Positions 42,667 to 49,503 of a stretch of DNA of 64,000 nt are shown here, one piece after another (the first letter of the stretch is position 1; every line of letters starts with the position of its first letter). This stretch comes from Actinoplanes sp. KI2. Its GTDB lineage: Bacteria; Actinomycetota; Actinomycetes; Mycobacteriales; Micromonosporaceae. Position numbers and translations under genes: made by a program. The notes under the pieces were generated by a model that did no database searches, had not been told where the DNA came from, and saw nothing but the letters and a program-made list of their open reading frames with translations. Location: NCBI RefSeq assembly GCF_025630775.1, contig NZ_JAOSZE010000015.1, forward strand, positions 1 through 64,000, read 5' to 3'.

Positions 42667-42727
42667 CAACCGGTGACAGCCTCGCGGTCGTCCCGGCCGG
42701 CCCCGGCCGTCGAGCACGATCAATGGC

Positions 42728-43564
42728 ATGGACGCCATTGAAGTCAGGGGACTTCGCAAGACCTACCGGGGGCACGAAGCCGTCCGCGGTATCGACCTCA
42801 CCGTCACGCGCGGCGAGGTGTTCGCGCTGCTCGGGCCGAACGGTGCCGGGAAGACCACGACCGTGGAGATCCTCGAGGGCCACCGCCGGCGCACCGGCGG
42901 CGAGGTGAGCGTGCTCGGCGACGACCCGGGCACGGCGGGCCGCGCCTGGCGGGGCCGCATCGGCGTGGTGCTGCAGGACGCGGACGACGCCGCCGACCTG
43001 ACCGTCACCGAGATGGTCAAGCACGTGGCCGGGCTCTACGCCGACCCGCGGCCGGTCGCCGAGGTGATCGACCTGGTCGGCCTCGCCGAGAAGAAGGGCA
43101 GCAAGATCCGCGCGTTGTCCGGCGGCCAGCGCCGCCGGGTGGATGTGGCGCTCGGCATCGTCGGGCGCCCCGAGCTGCTCTTCCTGGACGAGCCGACCAC
43201 CGGCTTCGACCCGGCCGCCCGCCGCCAGTTCTGGGACCTGATCCGGGCGCTCGCCGCCGAGGGCACCACGATCCTGCTCACCACGCATTACCTGGAGGAG
43301 GCCGAGGCGCTCGCCGATCGCCTCGCGGTGCTGGCCGACGGGCAGATCGTCGCCGAGGGCACGCCGGCCACGCTCGGCGGCCGGGCGAACGCCGGCGCGA
43401 AGGTCAGCTGGCTGTCCGACGACGGGATGCGGACCGAGACGCTGCGGGATCCCAGCGATCTCATCCGGCGCCTCGTCAAGGAGGGCGCCGACCTCTCCAC
43501 GCTGACCATCACCCGGCCGACCCTCGAGGACATCTACCTCAACCTGATCGGAGCCACCCGATGA
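42728..43564 (+). CDS. ABC-2 transporter ATP-binding protein, pair 2
   Basis: A 278-residue ATPase with Walker A GPNGAGKTT, signature LSGGQRRRV, Walker B LLFLDEPTTGFD and the LTTHYLEEAE switch. It is the first of five genes linked without gaps: ATPase, permease, histidine kinase and response regulator overlap by ATGA or GTGA. The arrangement suggests an exporter controlled by its own two-component system, as in daunorubicin/bacitracin-type detoxification modules. The substrate is unknown. Confidence 0.93.
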   Translation: MDAIEVRGLRKTYRGHEAVRGIDLTVTRGEVFALLGPNGAGKTTTVEILEGHRRRTGGEVSVLGDDPGTAGRAWRGRIGVVLQDADDAADLTVTEMVKHVAGLYADPRPVAEVIDLVGLAEKKGSKIRALSGGQRRRVDVALGIVGRPELLFLDEPTTGFDPAARRQFWDLIRALAAEGTTILLTTHYLEEAEALADRLAVLADGQIVAEGTPATLGGRANAGAKVSWLSDDGMRTETLRDPSDLIRRLVKEGADLSTLTITRPTLEDIYLNLIGATR

Positions 43565-44376
43565 CCGCCGCGACGATGACCCTGCCCTCGACGGCGGCCA
43601 ACGGACTGGCCCGCGGCTGGGTCGAGATCCTCCAGTTCCTCCGCGACCGCACCGCGATGATCTTCACCTTCGCGTTCCCGGCGATGCTGCTCCTGCTCTT
43701 CGGCACGATCTTCAAGGACTCGTACGACAACACCGGCGTCAGCGCGAGCCAGGTCTACTCGGCCAGCATGATCGCGTACGGGATCCTCTCCACCGCCTTC
43801 GTGACCATGGGTTCCGGGGTGGCGCTCGACCGGGAGGACGGAACGCTGAAGCGCCTGCACGGCACGCCGATCACGCCCACGGCGTACGTGCTGGGGAAGT
43901 TGATTTTGGTCTTGGTCCTGAGCGTGGCCGAGGCGGCGCTGCTGATCCTGGTCGGCATCCTGATCTTCGACATGCCGGTGCCGGACGCGGCGCACTGGCT
44001 GACGTTCGCCTGGCTGTTCCTGCTGTCCACCTTCGCCTGCACGGCCTGCGGCATCGCGGTCAGCGCGATCGTCAAGCATGCCCGCACGGCCGGCGCGATC
44101 CTCAACGTGCCGGTGGTGTTCCTGCAGTTCATCTCGGGTGTCTTCATCCACCCGATCACCGTGCTGCCGACCTGGCTGATCACGGTGGCGTCGTTCTTCC
44201 CGGTCAAATGGATGAGCCAGGGCTTCCGGTACGTGTTCCTGCCGGACAGCATGAAGCAGTACGAGGCGGCCGGGCAGTGGGAGCTGGGTCGCACCGCCTT
44301 GGTGCTGGCAGCCTGGTGTGTGATCGGATTGGTGCTGTGCCTGGTCACGTTCCGCTGGACCGAAAAAGACCGGTGA
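43561..44376 (+). CDS. ABC-2 family permease, pair 2
   Basis: A 271-residue six-helix permease of the ABC-2 exporter class, with MIFTFAFPAMLLLLFGTIF near the start and LALDREDGTLKRLHGTPITP-type cytoplasmic loop (GVALDREDGTLKRLHGTP). Its ATG overlaps the ATPase stop (ATGA), and its stop overlaps the kinase GTG (GTGA). It exports an unknown compound with the preceding ATPase. Confidence 0.93.
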   Translation: MTAATMTLPSTAANGLARGWVEILQFLRDRTAMIFTFAFPAMLLLLFGTIFKDSYDNTGVSASQVYSASMIAYGILSTAFVTMGSGVALDREDGTLKRLHGTPITPTAYVLGKLILVLVLSVAEAALLILVGILIFDMPVPDAAHWLTFAWLFLLSTFACTACGIAVSAIVKHARTAGAILNVPVVFLQFISGVFIHPITVLPTWLITVASFFPVKWMSQGFRYVFLPDSMKQYEAAGQWELGRTALVLAAWCVIGLVLCLVTFRWTEKDR

Positions 44377-45506
44377 CCCGTATCGAGGCTCACCAGCGCT
44401 ACTCGCAGTGGTGGGAGGTGTACTTCGGAGTGGTCGCGGTGGCCGTTGCCGCCGCGATCCTCGCCGCGGACACGCACCCGTGGTGGCGCCGGCTGCTCAC
44501 GGCCGGCGCCATCGCCGCGATGGTGGTGCTGCACCTGGCGTTCGGCCGGCGGGTGATCCGGCGGAACGCCTCGTCGGTCGTCCTGGCGGTTGCGCAGATC
44601 GCCTTGTTCGCGGTCGCGGTCACGCTGATGCCCTTCGCGACCTGGCTGCTCTTCGCGATGATCCCGATGATCTTCCAACTGGTGGCGCTGTGGCCCGCCA
44701 TCGTGCTGGTCCTCGTGGTCAACCTGGTGGCGCCGGCCCGCGACCTGTTCCTCTCCCCGCAGGACATGCGAGCCGACCTGGTCATCGCGGTCATCTCGGC
44801 GGCCTCCGGCGTCTGGCTCGGCTTCTGGATCGTCCGGGTGATCGAGCAGAACGTCGAGCGCGGCGAGTTGATCGCCGAGCTGGAGGCGAGCCGGGCCGAG
44901 GTGGCGCGGCTGTCCCACGAGGCCGGGGCGGCGGCCGAGCGGGCCCGGCTGGCCGGCGAGATCCATGACACCCTCGCGCAGGGCTTCACCAGCATCATCA
45001 CCCTGCTGCAGGCGGCCGACCCGGCGCTGCGGGACGAGCGGCTGGCGCTGGCCGTCCGCACGGCGAAGGAAAACCTGGCCGAATCGCGGGCCCTGGTCGC
45101 CGCGCTGGCGCCGGCCGCGTTGTCCGAGGGCTCACTGCCTGATTCGGTACGCCGTCAAGCTGCCCGCTTCGCGGAGGAGACCGGCACGCCGGCCACGGTC
45201 CGGGTCACCGGCGAGGAGCGCGCGCTGCCGACGAAGGTCGAGGTGGTCCTGCTGCGGGCGGCCCAGGAGGCGCTGACCAACGTACGCCGGCACGCCTGCG
45301 CCCGGGAGACGGCGGTGTTGATCGCCTACGCCCCGTCCTCGGTGCGCCTGGTGGTCCGCGACGACGGCCGTGGCTTCGACCCGGCCACGGCGGACGGTTT
45401 CGGCCTGAACGGCATGCGTGCGCGAGCGGAGCAGGTGCAGGGCACGCTGACCGTTCGCAGTGACCCGGATACCGGCACGACCATCGAGTTGGAGGTGCCC
45501 GCGTGA
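44373..45506 (+). CDS. Membrane sensor histidine kinase (HisKA_3 type)
   Basis: A 377-residue kinase. Several membrane helices (about 15-150), a coiled coil (ELEASRAEVARLSHEAGAAAE), the phosphorylation helix ARLAGEIHDTLAQGFTSIITL and the ATPase motifs AAQEALTNVRRHA and DDGRGFDP. There is almost no extracytoplasmic domain, in keeping with sensing in the membrane or through the adjacent transporter. It is translationally coupled both to the exporter and to the response regulator (GTGA overlaps at 44373 and 45503). Confidence 0.93.
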   Translation: MTRIEAHQRYSQWWEVYFGVVAVAVAAAILAADTHPWWRRLLTAGAIAAMVVLHLAFGRRVIRRNASSVVLAVAQIALFAVAVTLMPFATWLLFAMIPMIFQLVALWPAIVLVLVVNLVAPARDLFLSPQDMRADLVIAVISAASGVWLGFWIVRVIEQNVERGELIAELEASRAEVARLSHEAGAAAERARLAGEIHDTLAQGFTSIITLLQAADPALRDERLALAVRTAKENLAESRALVAALAPAALSEGSLPDSVRRQAARFAEETGTPATVRVTGEERALPTKVEVVLLRAAQEALTNVRRHACARETAVLIAYAPSSVRLVVRDDGRGFDPATADGFGLNGMRARAEQVQGTLTVRSDPDTGTTIELEVPA

Positions 45507-46120
45507 TTCGCATCCTGCTGGTCGACGATCACCCCGTGGTGCGACACGGCCTGCGCGGCATGCTGGACGCCGAGCCGGATCTGTCGGTGGTCGGCGAGGC
45601 CGGCTCCGGCGACGCGGGCGTCACGCTGGCCGCCGCGGAGCGCCCCGACATCGTCCTGATGGACCTGCGCATGCCGGACGGCGACGGGGTATCGGCCACC
45701 GAACGCATCCTGAAGACGGTCCCCGGCACGCGCGTGATGGTGCTGACCACGTACGAGTCGGACCGCGACATCCTGCGCGCCATCGAGGCCGGTGCGTGCG
45801 GCTACCTGCTCAAGGACGCCTCCCCGGCCGAACTGGCCGACGCCGTCCGAGCCGCGGCCCGAGGCGAAACGGTGCTGGCCCCGAGCGTCGCCTCCACGCT
45901 GGTGCGCCAGGTGCGGCAGCCGGCGCCGCCGGCCCTGTCGGCCCGCGAGTCGGAGGTGCTGCGGCTGGTGGCGAGCGGCCTGACCAACGCCGAGATAGGC
46001 AAACAGCTCTTCATCTCCGAGGCGACCGTGAAGACCCACCTGCTACGAGTCTTCAACAAGCTGGACGTGACCGACCGCACCGCCGCAGTGACCACGGCGA
46101 TGCGGCACGGCCTGCTCTGA
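45503..46120 (+). CDS. NarL/LuxR-family response regulator
   Basis: A 205-residue response regulator with DD at 8-9, phospho-acceptor D54 (IVLMDLRMPDG) and conserved Lys in YLLKDASP. The LuxR-type HTH is LSARESEVLRLVASGLTNAEIG. The gene is the last of the ATPase-permease-kinase-regulator run. It probably activates the exporter, whose upstream tandem palindromes are candidate targets. It is convergent with the next gene after 12 bp. Confidence 0.94.
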   Translation: MIRILLVDDHPVVRHGLRGMLDAEPDLSVVGEAGSGDAGVTLAAAERPDIVLMDLRMPDGDGVSATERILKTVPGTRVMVLTTYESDRDILRAIEAGACGYLLKDASPAELADAVRAAARGETVLAPSVASTLVRQVRQPAPPALSARESEVLRLVASGLTNAEIGKQLFISEATVKTHLLRVFNKLDVTDRTAAVTTAMRHGLL

Positions 46121-46132
46121 CGCCACCCCGGG

Positions 46133-46795
46133 TCAGCCGAGCTTCGCCCATTGCTCGTTGAGGATCTTCACGTTCGTCGCGGCGGACGGCGCCCCGCTGG
46201 TGACGACCTGAAAAGCCAGTACGCTGCGAGCCGCGGACGTGCGCCAGCACAGAATCATGTTCGGGATATCCTTCGGCGTGCCCCCGACGACCTTCAGCTT
46301 CTGGGTGCACCGCGCTCCCCCGACCGGTTTGCCGTTGTCGGCCGCCAGGTTCTGCTCCTGCTGACCCAGCAGGTTGGCCTTCGCCCAGGTGAGATGGACA
46401 TTCCCGGTGGGAAGCAGTACGGTCCGGCTGCTCACGCCTTCCGCGGAGGCGGTGTCCGGCGTACGCGAGGAACGGGACTCCGCTGACGGCGGCTTAGCCG
46501 GCGATCCGGTGGTTCTGGATGCCGTACCTGCGGCCCGCGGCGCCGCCGCCGACTTGCCACCCGGCTGCGGACCGTCGCTGACAGCCGCTGCGGACGCATG
46601 GGCCGTCGGCGAAGCGGACGGTTCCAGCGCCCCGGTGGTGACGTCCTGATGTCTATTGCCAAGGAGCAGGAAAGCGCCGCCTGCGACGACCGCAAGGCCG
46701 ACAACCGCGGCCGTCACGTAGATGGGTCCGGGCCGGAGTCCCGCCAAGCGCGACCGACGCGCATGCGGGTGCCCGGATGAATCGCCCGTGGTCAT
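46133..46795 (-). CDS. Single-pass membrane protein, unknown function
   Basis: A 220-residue protein. A basic cytoplasmic N-terminus (about 1-25), one helix (YVTAAVVGLAVVAGGAFLLL) and an extracytoplasmic Ser/Ala/Pro linker are followed by a small domain of about 85 residues with two Cys (ARCTQK, MILCWR), probably disulfide-linked. The domain family is not one I recognise. GGGAGG lies 6 nt before the ATG. Confidence 0.65.
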   Translation of the reverse strand: MTTGDSSGHPHARRSRLAGLRPGPIYVTAAVVGLAVVAGGAFLLLGNRHQDVTTGALEPSASPTAHASAAAVSDGPQPGGKSAAAPRAAGTASRTTGSPAKPPSAESRSSRTPDTASAEGVSSRTVLLPTGNVHLTWAKANLLGQQEQNLAADNGKPVGGARCTQKLKVVGGTPKDIPNMILCWRTSAARSVLAFQVVTSGAPSAATNVKILNEQWAKLG

Positions 46796-46948
46796 GGCCG
46801 CCCTCCCAAAGATCCGCAACCCGGACCAGCATATCGGGACAACTCGCCACGATCTTGGGAAATTAGCCAAAAGGCTGCCAAAGTAACTGAATATTGCCGG
46901 TGAGCGCCGCCGACGTCCGACGGGCAGCGGCGGCACCCAGCACGCGGT

Positions 46949-47797
46949 TTACCGCTCGGCGAAGCGCTGCACGAACGCCAGCGCCGTATTCGCGACCTCC
47001 AACCATCCACTGTCGATGGTCAGCGAATGCCCCCGCCCCGGGATCGACGCGAACTCCGTCACCCCGCTGTTCTTCTGCTGCAGCTTGTAGGCGTACTCCG
47101 AGATCGCCGGCGGCACCGTGTGGTCCTTCTCTCCGGAGATGATCAGCATCGGCCCGCGGTACGCGTTCTCGTGGTCGACCTTGACCTCGCTCCACGGGTT
47201 GAAGTTGGCCACCGCGGCCTGGAACAGCGGCTTCCCCGGCGCGGGCACCGCGAACTCATCGTAGAGCGCCCGCGCCTCGTCCTCGGTGACCGCGTTGGCG
47301 AACGCGTACCGGAACTGCTCGAAGGTCAGCGGGATCGCCTTCTTGTAGTTCGCCGGGTTGGACAGCACCGGGGAGGCGGCCCGCAGGGCCGAGATCGGCA
47401 GCGGCAGCACACCCTGGTAGGGCGCCGCGTCGATGGCCACCGTCACGTTGGACAGTCCGCGGCCGGCGAGGATCTGGGCGAGCAGGCCGCCGAACGAGTG
47501 CCCGACGACCGCCGGCTGCTTGTCGAGCTTGCCGATCACCGCGTCGTAGTGGTCGGCGACCTGGCCGACCGTCTTGCCGGCGAACACCTCAGGGTGCTCC
47601 TTGGCCTCGGCGACCGTTGTCGGGTCGTCCGGCCAGCCGGGGGAGATCGGAGCGTACCCGGCGGCGTCGAACACCTCGGCCCAGCGGTCCCAACTGCTCG
47701 GCAGCAGCCACAGTCCGTGAATGAAGACGACGGGCGTGCGCCCGCTCGCGTTGACCCGGTCAATGTCGTCCAGTGTGTGCTGCGGAATGTCGGGCAT
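46949..47797 (-). CDS. Alpha/beta hydrolase
   Basis: A 282-residue alpha/beta hydrolase. VFIHGLWLLPSSW forms the oxyanion loop, VGHSFGGLLA holds the nucleophile Ser, SGEKDHTVPP the acid and IPGRGHSLTI the His. The fold belongs to the esterase/lipase/lactonase group; the substrate is unknown. GAGGAG is 10 nt before the ATG. A 203-bp gap to the divergent gene at 48001 shows no other feature. Confidence 0.87.
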   Translation of the reverse strand: MPDIPQHTLDDIDRVNASGRTPVVFIHGLWLLPSSWDRWAEVFDAAGYAPISPGWPDDPTTVAEAKEHPEVFAGKTVGQVADHYDAVIGKLDKQPAVVGHSFGGLLAQILAGRGLSNVTVAIDAAPYQGVLPLPISALRAASPVLSNPANYKKAIPLTFEQFRYAFANAVTEDEARALYDEFAVPAPGKPLFQAAVANFNPWSEVKVDHENAYRGPMLIISGEKDHTVPPAISEYAYKLQQKNSGVTEFASIPGRGHSLTIDSGWLEVANTALAFVQRFAER

Positions 47798-48000
47798 GAG
47801 CGGCAGCTCCTCTGTCGGCCTGTTGTCGATCTCCACATTAGAGAGGCGGCGACCCCACCGATACCACCGTTCGACCGCCGCCCCCGATGCCGCTTCGGTC
47901 AGCAAATCCCCACGTCACCATTCACAGATTTCTTCAAGGTAGACCGACGCCGAAGCAAGGGAAAACTCGGCCACGTGACACGGGTTTTTAAGATCCACCC

Positions 48001-49215
48001 GTGGGGAGATTGGTGCGGTTGGTCGCGGCTGTGGTGATCAGCGTGGTCGCGCTGGGCGGCGTGGTCCGGCTGGTCGGCCCCGCGCAAGACATTCCGTCCG
48101 TACGCCGCCAGATGACGTTCCTGCGTTCCGAGCTCACGGACGGCGCCGCCACCACCGCCCAAGGACAATTCCCCGAGGGCTACTTCTTCCTGTACGTCCT
48201 CTACGGCCTGACCGCGGTCGACCTCGGCGACGCGGGCGAGGCTCGCTGGGCGCTGGCGCACCTCGACTCGGCCGAGGGGCGCGAGCCCTTCTCGGCCGAT
48301 CTCACCCCGCCGTACGGCGTCTTCTACGTCGGCTGGCTCAACTTCTACGTCGGCTGGCTCAACCGGCTGCGCGGCGGCATCCTCTCGCTGTCTCCACCCG
48401 GGACCACCGACCCGGCCTTCGACCGCGACTCGGCCGCGCTGGCCGCGGCGTTCGACGCATCCCCCACCCCGTTCCTGCCGGCCTACCCGAGCCGGGCGTG
48501 GCCGGTCGACTCGACGGTCGCGATCGCCTCGCTGGCCCTGCACGACAAGCTCACGACCCCGCGCTACGGCCCGACGATCGCCCGGTGGCTGTCCGGTGTG
48601 CGCGTACGCCTGGACCCCGCGACCGGCCTGCTCCCGCACACCGCCGACCTCGAGACCGGCGCACCGACCGCTGGGGCGCGCGGCTCGTCGCAGAGCATCA
48701 TCCAGCGCTTCCTGCCGGAGATCGATCCGGATTTCGCCCGATCGCAGTACCTGACGTTCCGCTCCCGCTTCCTGGCCCGCCCCCTCGGCCTGGGCCCGGC
48801 CATCCGCGAGTACCCACACGGCACGACCGGCCCGGCCGACGTGGACTCCGGCCCGCTCCCACTGGGCATCTCCCTCTCCGCGACGGTAGTGACCCTGGGC
48901 GCGGCCCGCGTGCAACGCGACGAGTCGCTGGCCGCCGGCCTGGCCAACTTCGGCGACCTGGCCGGCGTCCCGCTGGACACATGGCACACCCGCCGCTACG
49001 CGTTCGGCGCCGTACCCATCGGCGACGCCTTCCTGGCCTGGTCGAAGTCGGCCCGCCCGCTCGCCGCGTCACCACCGCCGAGCGTCCTGAGTCGATGGTG
49101 GCGGCTCCCGCTGCTCACCGTGCTTCTGCTGCTGGCGGTGGCGCCCTGGGTGCTTCGCCTGCTGACTGCGGCGCCCTGGGTGCCCGCGATTATCCGTCGC
49201 CGCCGCTCCGTCTGA
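48001..49215 (+). CDS. Membrane-tethered alpha/alpha-toroid-like protein of unknown function
   Basis: A 404-residue protein. An N-terminal helix (LVAAVVISVVALGGVVRLV) and a C-terminal helix pair (LLTVLLLLAVAPWVLRLL) enclose a domain of about 320 residues with FFLYVLYGLTAVDLGDAGEARWAL, PLPLGISLSATVVTLGAARV and similar segments, which resembles alpha/alpha-toroid families such as linalool dehydratase-like proteins. That link is weak. A perfect 21-bp tandem duplication encodes a repeated FYVGWLN. The GTG at 48001 lacks a clear SD; one at 48013 has GGGGAG but short spacing. Confidence 0.6.
   Translation: MGRLVRLVAAVVISVVALGGVVRLVGPAQDIPSVRRQMTFLRSELTDGAATTAQGQFPEGYFFLYVLYGLTAVDLGDAGEARWALAHLDSAEGREPFSADLTPPYGVFYVGWLNFYVGWLNRLRGGILSLSPPGTTDPAFDRDSAALAAAFDASPTPFLPAYPSRAWPVDSTVAIASLALHDKLTTPRYGPTIARWLSGVRVRLDPATGLLPHTADLETGAPTAGARGSSQSIIQRFLPEIDPDFARSQYLTFRSRFLARPLGLGPAIREYPHGTTGPADVDSGPLPLGISLSATVVTLGAARVQRDESLAAGLANFGDLAGVPLDTWHTRRYAFGAVPIGDAFLAWSKSARPLAASPPPSVLSRWWRLPLLTVLLLLAVAPWVLRLLTAAPWVPAIIRRRRSV
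48322..48363 (+). repeat. Perfect 21-bp tandem duplication inside the coding region
   Basis: Two identical adjacent copies beginning TTCTACGTCGGC, each 21 bp, encoding FYVGWLN twice. The frame is kept. Identity suggests recent duplication. Confidence 0.9.
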
Positions 49216-49404
49216 GGCGCTTTTCCCCGGTATCGGGCGGTCGCGCAGGCACCTTGCCCTGATTTAAGCCGGGAAAATGCGTTCCGCCAGTAACGCTCAC
49301 ATTCGCCGGTTAGATTACGGAAGGCGCGGCCTCATGGCTGACCTATGTGAGCTGTGCGCGCCGTCGGAGTCGGACTTTTCCGGCGCCCCGAACCGCCCTC
49401 AGGT

Positions 49405-49488
49405 GCGGTACCCGATCAGGCAAACCCGCGTCATGCGGGCGCGCATCGCTAGGGGCCTCCCCGAAACGGAGGCAGCCCCAGCCGCCGA
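49405..49488 (+). ncRNA. Candidate c-di-GMP-I (GEMM) riboswitch upstream of the Calx-beta gene
   Basis: The leader follows the GEMM order: 5' P1 strand GCGGT, eight nt, AGGCAAACC, a CCCGC/GCGGG hairpin (P2), the core CGCATCGC, a GGGGC...GCCCC hairpin with CTCC/GGAG inside (P3, 49452-49479), GGCAGCC, and the closing GCCGCCGAA (P1 3' strand GCCGC at 49481). The gap of eight nt after the P1 strand and the GGCAAACC, CGCA and CAGCC...GCCGAA segments match known examples. Deviations are CGCAAAGC to CGCATCGC and a 5-nt P2 loop in place of GNRA. The SD (AAGGAG) follows P1 directly. An upstream ACCGC (49392) could compete with P1. The rest of the gap 49216-49404 holds no recognised feature. Confidence 0.55.
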
Positions 49489-49503
49489 AGGAGAAAGAAG
49501 GAC

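Noticed and set aside
49452-49479. Treating this hairpin as a transcription terminator
   Set aside because: It lies 25 nt before the start codon, directly ahead of the ribosome site and inside the GEMM-like fold, and is not followed by a T tract.
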